Assembly: GCF_025766255.1 (NCBI RefSeq)
Contig: NW_026516708.1
Coordinates: 186,001-250,000 of the forward strand
Length of the DNA stretch: 64,000 bases
DNA from: Zychaea mexicana
Taxonomy: Eukaryota > Mucoromycota > Mucoromycetes > Mucorales > Lichtheimiaceae
Reading direction: 5' to 3'
Program-made: the position numbers and the translations under genes
The notes under the pieces: model-generated
The model's input: the letters and a program-made list of their open reading frames with translations, nothing else
Database searches by the model: none
Told to the model about the DNA's origin: nothing
In this document: piece after piece, positions 26,601-39,087 of the stretch
How the letters are laid out: each line of letters opens with the position of its first letter
Numbering within the stretch: position 1 is the first letter of the stretch

Positions 26601-27011
26601 TGCTTTGTAAAAGCAAGGATCTTGGCGCCATAGAGGGACATGATGTGATTGGCAATGGTCTCGACCGATTCCAGCGCAAAGTAAAAGTCATCAATACCAA
26701 GGTTTCTAATGATAAAGAGCGGAACAACGAATTAATCGATTTCAGTTTCCCTTATCAGTTTAAAAAAAAAGAGATAAGAAGCACCCACCCCCTTACTTTT
26801 GACACACTTACCCGTAGAACCACGATACTTCATTCTGGACCAAAGCCTGGGGCAAGAAGCCAGACTTTTCGAGATACTCGCAGACTTGGACCATCTGTTC
26901 TTCCTTGCCAGCAAACACGTTGGCGTTGTATCCACCATCGTCGACGGTAGTATGAGTCTTGTTCACACCATTGGTGGTGGTGTTGGGAGGTGCCAGGGTA
27001 GCTCCTGTCAT
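23677..27011 (-). CDS. GDH2: NAD-specific glutamate dehydrogenase, large type (1025 aa, 4 exons)
   Basis: Exons in transcript order are 27011-26812, 26705-26490, 26414-26002 and 25925-23677, all in phase. The enzyme deaminates glutamate to 2-oxoglutarate and ammonium with NAD and is used when amino acids are the nitrogen or carbon source. The length matches the roughly 115 kDa fungal class (yeast Gdh2 is 1092 residues). The N-terminal 280 residues are the class-specific extension. The catalytic domain has DVARGGIRIIRSR (about 522-534), KDIPEGGSKGTILL (about 562-575, with the reactive-lysine-type GGSKG) and HDTYGMTTRSVHQYV. The NAD half carries GPDGDLGSNEIKIS (about 698-711) and VDGSGVLYD. The C terminus (FEFMRENYYAETN) is typical. 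No frameshift or missing key residue is seen. The start at 27011 sits about 90 bases from a TATA box. Confidence 0.96.
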
Positions 27012-27097
27012 TTGGTGGTTATAAAAAAGGTGAGAGAGAGTGTGTGTGGAAAAAAAGATATGCAGAGAAGAGAGGAAGCGGATAAAACGTAATGGGG

Positions 27098-27105
27098 TAT
27101 TTATA
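27098..27105 (-). promoter_or_regulatory. TATA box of NAD-GDH
   Basis: TATAAATA on the minus strand lies about 87 bases upstream of the ATG at 27011. Confidence 0.6.
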
Positions 27106-27222
27106 TGAAAAAGACCAACAACCGAGGTATGAGTCAGGAAACGTTCAGGGCACCCCCTCTTTTTCTTGAAATCGGGCAAGGTCCAGAATGAACCGCCAGC
27201 CCACCCCGTTTTCTGTGATGTG

Positions 27223-27227
27223 ATTGG
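27223..27227 (-). promoter_or_regulatory. CCAAT box of NAD-GDH
   Basis: CCAAT on the minus strand lies about 120 bases upstream of the TATA box, a normal position for the CCAAT-binding HAP/NF-Y complex of fungi. Confidence 0.45.
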
Positions 27228-30200
27228 TCGAGGCGTGAGAACAATTACGTTAAGGTAAGAACCGTACATCATTTTAGCCCAATCCCCATTGAGCTATTTT
27301 TACCCCTTGTTCCCCTAAACACGTAGCTGTCTCTCTCCGCTCTCTCTCTCTTCTTTTTTTTTTTTTTTTTGGCACGGCTCACACAACAACAACGACCCCG
27401 CGGAACTGAAACAAACCAAAATCTTACAAATCTTGCAAAAAGTCAAAAAGGAGTTGGGTCGCAAGAAGCTTCTGTATGTATGTATAGCCATCAGCACAAG
27501 AGTTAATCGGCTGCCATGACAATAAACAAAGCGTTTTTAAGGTTTGTTATGGATCGTGTGTGGTGGTTGTCATGTGGTCCCGCCAGTCGCCATGGTAGCA
27601 ACAAAGAATTGAATTCGAAAACGATCCGTCGTCCAGGCGCAAAGAAAGTGTGGGGCTCAAAAAAAAATGCAATGTACGATTGAGCTCTTTTTTTTTCTTA
27701 CCCCGCTTCAAACTGACAACAACAGCAACAGCCCTTGAAATTTTCCCGCGGAACCGATTCCATGGCACCATCCCGCGGGGTGTGTACTAAATTCAGTCGC
27801 ATTCATCTATCCTTTGCCTCTGAACGCTATTTCCCGCAAATGACGACATGGTCCATACCCTTTGGAGTAAAACAAGCTACTACTACACTGCACAAGTCGT
27901 TATGCGGAGGGAACACGACCTGGGCGCCCTATTCAGCATGTTGGCGTATACGCTACGGGTTGCTGTTGTTTCGGCTGGTGCTCTGCAAATGGAGTCAAAG
28001 TGTAAAAAACCCCGCAAAGAAGATGGGCTGGCTGGAAAAGGAAACTTTACTTGACTCACGCAGATCGTCGTGAAGCTCATTGGGAGAGTGCCCTGACGCT
28101 CTTACTAATAAGAGCACGCTCCTTTAGTAAGAACTTACTGACGCTTATTACTAAACAAATATATTATTTTTTCATATGAAACAACCGTCGTCATCATCAT
28201 CAGCTTCTTTACATCCGTATTTAAACGTATCATTATCATCATATACATCAAACTTCTATCAAAGAAAGTGTCGCACTTTCTTTTTTTAGTTAATAAAAAG
28301 GAGAGGGCTCCGTAAGCGTGTCGCGTTTAAACTATTAGGCAAAACATCGACAATCCTGTGGCGTAAATGAATCGGCCGCTGCGTAGTTGATAATCATTCA
28401 TGCACATCTCAATCGTCATGCTGTTGTACCTCATCTGTGTTTTCGACGGTGACAGTCATCATTCACTTCATATCGTGTTTCTTACGATGAATTGGATTCA
28501 GTATTAATGACTTATATTGTGCTGCGTTATCATAAAGGCATCAATTGTAAGCACTTGTTGATCACACTTTGCTGCGTATTATAGATTTGATCAGGCAAAT
28601 AAAATGCATTTCACAAAAAAGAGAAGAAGAGTATTTGCCACCGTATCCGGAATATCATTGTATCATCAGGGGTGAGCAAGTAAAAGAAAGAATGACCATG
28701 AGCTGCATTATTCAGCAATGCGCATGATATCTTTGGTCATCATGTCAAAGAGAAACGTAGATAACGGTCAAGTAGACCCTCCTTTACCCTGAATTTACAT
28801 AAGCATCGATCGGAGAAGAGATTTTTTTTGACATGTAGCATCACCATCATACGTGGGAGTCTCTTGACTATGAAACAACTGCATGATAATACTTACCATC
28901 AATCTTCTAGTAATAGCCTAATGTTTCATGCTAACTACAGATCTTATGAAGGCAGTGTTGCTGATGATGGCCCAGGTTTAAAACAATAGTCCAACACAGC
29001 AAGGCGGCGGTTCCCCGTCATCATCTCTTGGGACTGGGTCTGTGTTCTTACCCAACAAGACGCAACCCCACAAAACAAGCGGAGTAATATAAAACTAAAT
29101 AACAAGGTCGGGAACAGGGCACGGGACAATCTGAACCGGGCATGACATATATCTTGATTTCAAAAGGGCGTCCATGTTGGCAACACTTGTTGGTCACACC
29201 TCTTTCGGAAGGAGGTGATTGGATAGTCTCGTCGTTCAAAAGGTCTAACTTAAAAATAGATAGTGTGGCTACATAGTACTCGTAACCTCGCTAACAAAAT
29301 GATGATGGTAATCGAACGCTTGTTCTTTCCCAACCCGACAACGTAATGGCTTGCTATGATCTCATGCCACTAATAATGGAACGGTGCATTGAAATGGAGG
29401 AATGCTTGTGGAGGATGATGAAAAACAAGGTTTGCTGTGGGGCCGAGCGCGCGCGGCGGGCGAATAATAACCGTGGGAAAAGTTTCCATAAAACGCAAGA
29501 ATTTAAGGTTCGTTATTGCTCCTAAGAAATTCACGGAGGGAGCTGCTGCTGCTGTCAAAAAGAAATTTTTAAAGGGTCGGCCGCTGCTGGTAGTGGGCGT
29601 TACAAATCTTATTTTTGATGTACCTTTTATGTTTGTTTATTTCAATTCTTATTACACTAGTTGTATGTTTTTTTCAACGGTAGTTCAATCACGGTTTGTC
29701 ATATTCATCACGAAATACAATATTGGAATGTTTGTTTTGATATGAAAGGGCAGAAGCAGAGTGTATCAACATTGAAGACTTGGAAAATCTGAGCAATATA
29801 CGCCTTCAGGGACGGGCGAGGGAGCGAGAACGCAAACGTAACAAGAGGGCTGAAAGCATTTTGTATGGGAAGATCGTTTCTTTGTTTTTGGAAAAATAAA
29901 ACTCGAAGAAAACATGTTCTTATAAAAATTGTTTTATTAATGTTCTACGTTATACCAGCTTGTGCGGTCTCCCCATCTTCTCAATTTTTTTTTTCACTGG
30001 TGCTGTTACCAAAGCCGAAGTTGAAAGGCGGCATCATCTCCTATAGAGAGATTGATTGCTCATTTTCTATTACATGCACTTCCCCCTTTGTCACGCATAT
30101 ACTATGAAGGGTTTGCAATAATTGCTTCATAAGCCATATTGGCCATTGTTGTAATATTGTATATCTACCTCGTCATCGTTGATTTTGAGATTCTTTTAGC

Positions 30201-31519
30201 GAGGTGTGCACCACTCATGTTAGAAGTTTGAAGGTCATTCTATATAGATGCGTGTGGTAACGTCTTATCTTCGAGAAAACCAACCAAAGTATCTTCCGAT
30301 CTAGCTTGGATCTTTAAGACATGTGAGGGTGTTTCACCAACATAATTTCAATAAACAGCAGGATATACTTGCAATACGGTTTGTTCCAATCCTTAGTACC
30401 ACCGTAAGCGTGTACCTGATACCATCTTGATGGATGGTTATCTAATATCTGATTTTCACTGGATGGAAACATATCCTGGCGACGTAGTGACATGGTCACT
30501 TTGAAGAATGTCGGAATATCTATACACTGGTATGTACCCCCAGATTTTGCCTATAAAATTAGGGATCATCCTCATTTTTGCCGCCAGTGGTTAATAAGCC
30601 TATCTGCCAGCCGAGACACTTGGTACAGAAAGAATTTGATGTTTTAAACCTCGTAGAGGAAAACGGATCAAAGTAGAACTAGTTGGCAATCTTTACATGC
30701 TGTAAAGGCTTTCTCCTTCTATTTCCGTAATAGAAGGCTACATTATATTAATAGTTTTCTTCTGTGCCTGGCAAATACTGTTACAACGAACTAACATGAA
30801 GTACGATTTACATTTTTCATACGGAACTTTTTCTTCTGTATTGTCCGGTATTAGAGACGCATAAAATCCTACAATCTACTACAGTAGCAAGATCATAAAA
30901 GTACTTCAAATTGTATAACTACAGTACTATGATACCAGCGCTTAATTCTTACTACTTTGCCAGCCCTATAATAGTGAGTAAAGCACCTTAAAACGAGTGT
31001 TGCTTTACAGACAAGATTGGTGATATTTCATTTCATTAGAAACATCATTTAGTTTTAGCCAGTAGTTAATTCAAGGCTTGTTTAAATGTAAGTTAATTGC
31101 CTGTCAGGTGTTGCTATAAGTTGCTGTGGAGCACTACGAGCATTGAGATTAGCTCTACTACAATGCGTTAGGTTCATTAGCGCCAGCTGTTACACACCGA
31201 GTACGTATACCTACGTATAAGAAGAGCAGTATTATACGCTTTTGTCCTTGTTTATCACTTTCAACATTACCGTTATGATACGTAAATCTATGCATGTCTC
31301 ACATTTTGTTTTAGAAAAAAGGAAAAACAGAATGCTTTCCCACATTTTACTACTAGTTTCTAATATTAGCGTACAATTTTTTCAGAGTGTATCTAAAAGC
31401 AAGCCGATAAACATAAACCGATCACCACAGCGAAAGAGATTTTAAATTATCGCCATGCTCTCCCGCCCAGAAGATTCTCCCAGCCACTACTGAAATCAGC
31501 ATTTAGTCCTTCATGGCTC
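27228..31519. other. 4.3 kb gene-poor gap with CCCGC cluster
   Basis: No gene can be supported. Open frames near 27.7-28.07, 29.4-29.7 and 29.9-30.1 kb lack a recognisable product or splice partners. E2F/MBF-like CCCGC motifs occur at 27,395-27,405, 27,741-27,753 (TTTTCCCGCGGAA), 27,771-27,780 and 27,830-27,837. A perfect 10-base stem with a 3-base loop lies at 28,261-28,283. The remainder is AT-rich and unremarkable. Confidence 0.4.
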
Positions 31520-32240
31520 GTTTGCCCTGTAGGTACGGAGATGATCCAGGGTTCCTCGGTGAAAGAAGGATACTGCGCGTTGTCATATTCTTATGGTCAA
31601 TAAAAAATAGATGTAGACAAAACTGGAAAGGCATCATCTTTCGATTCTAAACAGTACGGAAACAGCTGCGGGGCCGGAAATGCATCCGCCGCAACGTTCG
31701 AGTACGTCGAGTTCGAAAGCATTGTTAAACAAGTATGCAAAAGATTCTAATGTCTAATACATTTGGTATGACTAAATGTGCATTAAACAAGATGATTTTA
31801 AGGAAAAACACGGTAAACTACACCACACATGCATAAAATATACAGCAATGTATACTGCACCGTGGTTCTAACTGCAGAATTTCATACCTATGACAGCGGA
31901 TTACTCTTACTCTTACAGTACCTGGAGCTTCATAACGAGATTGTTGGTTTACCAAGCTTACAGAATCAGAGTGGACGTAGCGCCTTATGGACCTTAGAAG
32001 AGGTACTCCTGTCTCGGAAATTGCTACTTGTTGGTCGCAATTCACATACTACTTGATGGTATAAACAACGTCATTACCTCGCGTATCAGTGACTTATTTG
32101 CCCACAACCGGCAACAAAAGTGTGTTATTTCTCACGCTTTTAAAGAAGCACATATGCGCACGAGCAGTGAAGAGCACAACTCGTATTAGAATTTGTGAAG
32201 TTAGGTTTACATACAGAACGGTTTATCATTTAAATCGTCG
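31520..32240 (+). pseudogene. Decayed HET-like gene, relic 2
   Basis: Plus-strand fragments follow HET-protein order: EGYCALSYSYGQ ending in a stop (near 31,570), YVEFESIVKQVCKRF ending in a stop (near 31,705), MHKIYSNVYCTVVLTAEF (from 31,829), then SALWTLEEVLLSRKLLLVGRN (near 32,000). After a frame change comes AFKEAHMRTSSEEHN (near 32,150). The last two blocks match relic 1 at 3.9-5.3 kb in order and sequence (TLEEA.LS..LLFVGRN; DIHIRASAAKEHDR), although that one lies on the other strand 27 kb away. ALSYSW-type sequence is a hallmark of the HET domain. Stops and frame changes rule out a single product here. The two relics look like independently decaying members of one dispersed family rather than a recent duplication, since they differ at most positions. 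Confidence 0.55.
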
Positions 32241-32814
32241 CTACATCAAATGTATACAGTCAACTACACAGTGAACTGTATCGATACTACAGTTTATGAT
32301 TCACGAGCCAACTCACTCGGAATCGGATTGTGTGCTTCTGCTCTTCCTTCAAGTGTCATTAGAATAAAACAGCAGCAGCTGTCGATTCCTACTTGACAAT
32401 TTACTCTAATTTGTTTGTTTCGTCAGCATTATCCGGCAATATGTTTCTGCGATCTGAACAGCAACTTGAAATCATGTTGTGCTGTTCAAGAGCGTATAAA
32501 AAAGTCCAAGCACTTGGGATGGGAATCAAAAGTCCCGTCATGTACTTTGCTATAAACGTAGGAAAAAAAACTTCCCTTAAGCCTTTTCCTTCTCTAAAGA
32601 TTGGACGGACACGCTGGTTGATTGAAATCAAGTGACGTTTCAGTTTCAGTGCATTAACTCAGCAACAGGTGACTTTGCATGAATTTTTGCTTTGAAATGG
32701 GATGATAATGGGGTGACAGCAACAGCAATCTTTTCTCTTCCTTTTTATCCCACATTGTTTCACCTACTTTATATTTTTTGGGCTTTTACCACCGATACTA
32801 CGAAGTAACAGAAA
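32241..32814. other. Intergenic, upstream of the 190-residue protein
   Basis: No supported gene. It probably contains the promoter of the gene at 32,815: an AT-rich TTTATATTTTTT lies about 45 bases before its start codon. Confidence 0.4.
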
Positions 32815-33387
32815 ATGCAACCCGCAGAACCTATGGGAGTACCGTTAAATAAGAACCAAAACAACAATCAAGAAATACCTGAACATATACCGGCGCAGAT
32901 GGCACTTGCGCCAGAGCAACGGCCATATGAACAAACACATACAATCAGACGGCAAGACTTTGAAGACGACGGCACGCACCGCAACAGTCTGGCCAAACAC
33001 AGTCTGTCCCCCGAGCAGTTAGGCGTTGTCGGTTATGTGAAGGATGTTGCGGGGTTTGTCAAGGACGCAGTTCAAGAACGACGAGTCAACAAAAAGGCAA
33101 ACAAAGCATCAGCTTCATTGTCATCTTCACCACCGCCGTCCGAGGAACGTCGTGGAAGGGTAAATGGTAGCAGAAGCAATAGCAGCAATCAAGCTCCCGC
33201 TAGTCCAGCTATATCTTCGTCACCGGAGGGCCGGGAGTCGACCCCGTTGGCGGAAGCTGTCACAAGCCTGTTTCCTGGCCTTGACCCAAGCGCTGCTGGA
33301 TGTAGCCACGCAGATGAATTGCGACATGATCTTATGCGAACCCATAGCAGAGACTCAAATGATTCATCCAAACTTTTAAACGAATAA
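32815..33387 (+). CDS. Hydrophilic, disordered protein of unknown function (190 aa)
   Basis: Single exon. The ATG at 32815 follows an AT-rich promoter-like leader. The protein is hydrophilic and mostly disordered-looking: Asn/Gln-rich residues 12-25, a charged stretch (IRRQDFEDD) near 44-52, and a Ser/Pro-rich middle (about 100-145). One short amphipathic segment (LGVVGYVKDVAGFVKDAVQERRVNKKANKAS, about 68-98) alternates hydrophobic and basic residues and could be a membrane- or partner-binding helix. The last 45 residues contain LAEAVTSLFPGLDPSAAGC and a polar acidic end. There is no signal peptide and no transmembrane helix. I do not recognise a family. Coding character is supported by length, one clean frame and even codon use, but not by homology. 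Confidence 0.6.
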   Translation: MQPAEPMGVPLNKNQNNNQEIPEHIPAQMALAPEQRPYEQTHTIRRQDFEDDGTHRNSLAKHSLSPEQLGVVGYVKDVAGFVKDAVQERRVNKKANKASASLSSSPPPSEERRGRVNGSRSNSSNQAPASPAISSSPEGRESTPLAEAVTSLFPGLDPSAAGCSHADELRHDLMRTHSRDSNDSSKLLNE

Positions 33388-34359
33388 AAAACACAAAAAG
33401 ATTGTGAACAGGAGTATAAGCTTGTGTTGTCTTTATTGCTTTCGGCGTCGAGAAATTTCAGTTGCGTATTGACAGATCAGCTCATACTGTTGTCATGGAT
33501 ACTATTTTTAGTAAAGCCCCATTTACATCATTGGTTGTCTTTTAAAAATATAATTACTCACCAAGCTATCGTTCCGACGAGCACAAAGCTTGGAATTATG
33601 AAAGTTATTAGAACAATGGTATGGATTTCGTCTTTGATAATGATATTAATAACAGTAAGACTATTGGTAGTACCTTCACATCTTCCATGGAAATCGTACT
33701 TCGCTTTCCATGCCTAAATAAAAAATAAATTCATCAGTAAGCAGTGTGCGGGGATTGAGTATATGTCTTGATACATAAATGCGTCATGCGCACACGCGTT
33801 GCAGAATTTACCTTGCAAATGCCTCTAGATCTTTGGCCATGGTACCTAAGAAGTCAAAGTCAGTTTCCTATTGTATTACCTGTCAACCGTGTACTAACAG
33901 CAACTTTCTTAGTATAATTACATACCAGTTTGCTCGTAGACGACGTCTGCTAGCGATGTGACAAACTCTGATGATACTGTCTTGCCTATTTTTTGAGCTA
34001 TATAATCCATACATATTCATGGCCAGGCGGTGAGATATGTGTATACGGGAAATGAGCTCTTTCTTTCTAATAAACCTTCTTGTTGAACAATCTGATCTAC
34101 TGTCTGCCAGATTGCAAATTTTAAGGCCTATGTAATTTTCACGCTAAGGTTAGCTAATACAGTCCATTCGCCAAAGATCTTTCTTCTCTTTTCGTACCTG
34201 TTGATCTTCATCTTCCATTGTGGGAGCAAAGAATTACTTAAAAGTGAGAAACACACTCTAAAGAGACTGCGGGCTCTAATTAATTATTATGCCAATATTT
34301 TTTTTAAAAAAGGTGACTCCTCCGCCTCCACCTTTTCTTTATATCAGCACTATACGCAA
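33388..34359. other. Intergenic between the 190-residue protein and TEL2
   Basis: AT-rich. A 97-residue open frame at 33,424-33,717 is hydrophobic and starts within the likely 3' untranslated region of the preceding gene; I do not regard it as real. AATAAAA-like signals occur at about 33,717-33,728. Confidence 0.45.
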
Positions 34360-37300
34360 ATGAACGAACAATTACGAGCACTCGACGACGCCACGCTACC
34401 CGACAACAACCCTGAACTGGACGCGATCCGCGCGTGTCTTGAGCAACCTCTTGAATGGGCGCAACCGGTGAAACCGGTAGCGTGGAAGCACCATGTTCGA
34501 ACCATTGCACAAACCGTTATACCCAACTGGGCCTATGCCCTGAATAGCAAAAGCAATAACAACAATTTAGCACTTAGAAGAACCATACTACGCGAACCTA
34601 AAGTGAGCTTGCCGATTCTACTCGACAGCCTGCGACATTCCAGCGTCATGGCGTTGGACTTATACATTGATCTACTGAAATACCTTACGGACGATCCAAT
34701 GGTGTACGGGGACGATCGGTTTTTCAGCAACTTGCTATGCTCTGTGCCCACACGGATAGCCAATGCTCTCGGACTTGGCGGCAGCGATAGCTGGTACTTC
34801 GACAAGAACTATTATGCACGACTTGCTCGACATGTTGCCCGTAACAACGATACGGCAATGCATCAACGGCAAAAATATCAAACTTATGCGGGCGAAATTT
34901 TAGGCAAGATCATTCGCCTCGGACACGCAGATGTCTGTATTGCCGCCGTATACCCAATTGCGTTGGAACAGGAAGGCAAAGGATGGCCACATATTTGGGC
35001 TTTGGCTGAAAGTCACTCGTCTGGTACGGGTAAAATAACAGAAACAGTACTACGTCTTGTACAACAAAAGCAGCAGCAAGATGGGGCCAGCCTACAAAAA
35101 GCTGCTTCCCAGCTAGCGACAATCCTCTTCGCCACTGACGGAAAATCGGATCGAGTGGATAAGTTTTTGTCGCATGCTTACATACGGATAGCCAACGCAT
35201 CGTGGACGGATGCCACAACACTTAAAATCGCCATGACAACAGCCATCTATGCTGTAGAAAGAAGTTCACAGGGGTAATAACTGTTTTGATTAATGAATTC
35301 TATTGCAAACACGTTTACAAGGTGTTGGTAGTGTTAGAGGGAGGGGCACACCCATGGCGATTCAACTCGGCATCTTTATTGACTTATTACGCGCAGGTTA
35401 GATGAAACGAACCTTTCTCCTGGAAGCTTCAGCACGGTCGATAGCTTAGTACGTCGACTTATTGATAAATGGACTGATCCGGTATTTTTGAAACATGGCA
35501 GCTACAAAGAGCAAGAGTGTAAGCAAGAAAAATAAGCACACACACACACACACACACACACACAAGCCAAAGAAAAACAACTAACGCAATCATCGTAACC
35601 CTCTTACTCTACATAAAATCGAATGTAACGTTATCCATTTAGATACCACCGCTGGATTGGTGTATGCTTTGGGGCATTTATCAAAAAATCAAATTGAAAC
35701 TATTATGTACGAAACAGCTTTAAGAGGTGTTATTGATCGATGGTTTGAAAGTAGTGATCCGATCAAAATGAAGCTTGCTGTGGTAAGTCACGAAGACGAA
35801 AAAAGGAGCCTGGGAACGATGTTTCTTTCTCGCTCTCTCGCTCTCTCGCGATTTTTCGATCAAATGTAGGAGAAATGTGTGATGGCCCTTTCTTATTCAA
35901 TCAATTTTTTTTCCTAAACTAACAGGTTCTCGCCGAATCGCTCTCAGAACTAACTGAGGAAATCACATCTCGGTTAAACTTTGGGATATTGGACGAGCAT
36001 GATGACACAAAGTATCTGGATATGAAAATGCTGGCACGGAAACGAGATGCACTAAACAAAGGTAGGTAACATAGTGAGGATGGGTTCCCGGAAAGTTCAC
36101 TGATCGATCGCCCTCCCCCAACGGCTTTCCCCCAAATAGAGAGCGGTGACGGAATGACATGTGACGACGGCAATGGGCCTATCTTAGAAGAGTACGACTC
36201 TCCATCGTCTAGCGACCACGAGCAAGAGGATGAAGAGTTCGATCCGGATGCTATCATGACGGGGGATCAAGAAGGTCAGTTTAAGTGATGATTTGTTTGG
36301 AAAGGGGCAGAAGATAAAAAACCTCGTCTCTTAATATATAAAACAGATAGTGAAGATGATAATGATAGGGAGTCAGATTTGGAACCATATCCCATGGAAG
36401 AAGAATCAGATGATGATGAGGCGTTGCAAGGCAGTAGCGTTGCAGCAGCCAGGAAAAAGCGTGTGAAGGCACCAGTGTATGTTATGTTTGGTATTTCTGA
36501 TCGTATTGTTATTGTCTTATGAAAAAACATGTGCCTTTTTACTGAAAATCACACAATCATATACTTTTGTACATTAGTTATATATTGGACCTTATAGCTT
36601 ACTTAAAGGATGACGAGGACTCCGTCAAGCTGGATGTTGGTTTAAGCACGGCAGAAAGACTGGTACGAGACAAGACGGATGCTGGATCGGAGCTGAGTAA
36701 GTGCAACAACACTATCTAACGCCAAAGGCATACTGGGAGGGAAACGGGAAGATACGGCGCTTTATTGAACTCACCTATACTTTATATTTATAAACGCACA
36801 ATAAAAGCTGAATCGGCTGTCGAACTTGCTAAGAGACTAATTGGTTTTCCCAAAGCATATTATTTGGACAATACAACGGAGAGACAAAAGCATGCGTTGG
36901 CGGCCCTGGTGGCAGCTGCACCAAAAACAGTGGCAGGGTAAGTGTATAGCGAATCTTTCGTTAGAGGTAAATAAGGGAAAGAAGAGAAGAATTTTTGCAA
37001 TTACCTGGTACTCACACGCATGCGTGTGCGTTTCAAGTTATATGATTGATCAGATTTTTGATCGAAACATATCTCTGGAGCAAAAGCAGACGATTCTAGC
37101 TTCCATAATTCTGGGAGTGCGTGAATTAGCGGGAACACGAACTGATCCAGTTGGACATGATGAGGTAGGATAAAATATGATGATACATATGATCTTATCG
37201 TATAGTTTGATTAACTATTAAAATGCAATATCACAACTACTTGATTTTGCTTTCTGTAGTTATCAGAGGAATTAGAGAAACGGTTAGCCATTCAAGAGGC

Positions 37301-38197
37301 TGGTGATGATGCAAAAGCAGCAGCGATCTCCACGGCCACAACAGTGATAGGCAAACCCCGCGTATTTTCTCGAAGAATGGATATAGAAAAAAATAAGCGA
37401 ACCCAGCGTAACCGACTTAGCGGACTTGCTGGTCCGGTGTTTTTCTTCCCCTTGTTGGTAGGTTGGTGGGAAGGTGCCCGTGGAAAGGCAAAGTAAGTGT
37501 AGACTATAACGAGAAAAATGGACCCCCTGTTTTGATGGTTGCACGAGCATGTCTCAGTTTGGGTAACACAACGAGTTATCAGATCTTGGATGGGTCGCGA
37601 TGCATTGCTTGCCGAACGCTTTGTCATGACCTTGCTTGTGATTATGCATGGCGCGAGTAAGTTTGGTCCCACTTTCCATTTTTGATCGACTCTGATTGTC
37701 ACTGTGCTCGCTGACGCTATTACTCACGCGCAAAACAATCCTTCCTGTATTATTCTTGATACGCAATATTCTATTCTGCTTTATTTGCCCTAATCAGCCA
37801 ATACACCCGACAGAGGACGCATTGTGACCGAATATTTTGAGTTTGCTTTGCCACTACGCTTTCTCAAGCTCCCAAGACCTGTAATCCGTGGTGCCCTGTT
37901 AGGCTTCGACATCATCGTTAACGTCAATTACGCACACCAAGGCACTCTGCTTTTGCAAGAATATCCGCAACAACTTGCCGAAACTAAACACTGGCTGGAA
38001 GGTCCGCTCGATCAGATAAGATGATGGTTGAACAAACAATGCCAAGTTGCAATCCAACGTATTCTTACCGCTTTCTGTTCTCTTCTATTTTATTGTTTCA
38101 TTATCTAGAAATCATGGAGATGATGAATGCAGATGATCTGAATCGCATTGCATTACGAATATTGGCTCGCCTGATGGAGATATCAATGTCTGCATGA
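34360..38197 (+). CDS. TEL2: TEL2/TELO2-like subunit of the TTT complex (850 aa, 13 exons)
   Basis: Exons 34360-35273, 35397-35518, 35643-35782, 35926-36061, 36140-36274, 36347-36476, 36578-36696, 36808-36937, 37038-37164, 37260-37492, 37583-37656, 37798-38001 and 38109-38197 all join in phase to 850 residues; human TELO2 has 837. TEL2 with TTI1 and TTI2 helps newly made PIKK kinases (ATM, ATR, mTOR, DNA-PK) fold and become stable. The protein is a helical-repeat scaffold. An acidic, Ser-rich linker (about residues 470-530: SSSDHEQEDEEFDPD, EEESDDDEA) marks where CK2 phosphosites sit in the family. The C-terminal domain has VYILDLIAYLKDDE, LIGFPKAYYLDNTTERQKHAL, FFFPLLVGWW and NTPDRGRIVTEYFEFALPLRF. 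The donor at 38001 and last exon were chosen because they keep family-like sequence (WLEEIMEMMNADDLNRIA); reading on ends six codons later. Confidence 0.88.
35537..35564. repeat. (CA)n microsatellite in TEL2 intron 2
   Basis: About 14 CA units lie inside the intron between exons 2 and 3 of the TEL2-like gene. Confidence 0.9.
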
Positions 38198-39087
38198 AAA
38201 AAGTAATTGATTGACAATCTCGGTAAGCTAGCATCTACGCACTGTATATAATTCCTTATTTCAATCCGTTATCATGATATTACCCACTGTTTCACAAAGC
38301 TAAGTAAAACAAAAGATTTAGTCCTGTGGATGATTCGAATCCCACAATAGGAACGCACTCCAGTTCCGTCGCTGCTGCCTATACGGTAGATGGATAAGAT
38401 GGCGGAAAATGTTATATAACATGACCAAACCTTAAAGAATAATATGTCCATACAAAACGATAAAGAAATCCCAAAAGTGTTCAGATAATGATATTGAAAA
38501 GGTTCAATTAATTAGCCGGGCGATCAATCGTCTATCCTGCTTCTTTGCTTATTGTCGTCGTTGAAAACCAGCGGAGCACTAAAAAAAGTTTTATACAAGC
38601 GACACAAGTTCTATGGATAATCCACCATGACGGTAAGGAAGGTTCAATCTCTCGTTTACACAGGCCGATTGGCGAATTGGGCGGGATGGGGAAGGATGAA
38701 GCCCTCTCACTCTCTCTTCGTCGTTACAGTCGCATGGCCCTAATCTTGTTTTGAATTGGAGATCCGGCAAAGCATTTAAACCAAGGATGGGTGGTGTAAC
38801 TTGACTACATATCCCATCATACAACACAGCCAAAGAATCTAAAGAAAAAAAAGCGCTGGTCAATGTGACACAAGTTCGTCATGTATTATTCAGGGCACGA
38901 ACAACTTTCTGGTTTAAAGAGGCATCGTTCTCATCTCTCTTTCTCTTCCACTCTTTTTTCACTTCCCTATCCTCTCCATCTTATTGTGGCTTTCATTTGT
39001 ATCTCTCTCGTGCCCTTTGGATACAGACACACGCCGGTTCAACCCCACCCATTCATCCATCCATCGACATATCACATTTCACCTACT
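38198..39087. other. Intergenic between TEL2 and the two-repeat protein
   Basis: No supported gene. The final 200 bases are strongly pyrimidine- and CATC-rich and are probably the 5' leader and promoter of the gene at 39,088. Confidence 0.45.

Noticed and set aside
29437..29745. 102-residue open frame with a basic N terminus
   Set aside because: The frame overlaps one on the opposite strand, composition shifts to hydrophobic AT-rich sequence halfway, and there is no recognisable domain or promoter.
33424..33717. 97-residue hydrophobic open frame
   Set aside because: It begins within the likely 3' untranslated region of the preceding gene and its hydrophobicity follows T-richness; no homology recognised.
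38325..38352. Possible tRNA T-arm (GATTCGAATCCC)
   Set aside because: The five-base stem around the loop does not pair, and no acceptor, D or anticodon arm is found upstream.
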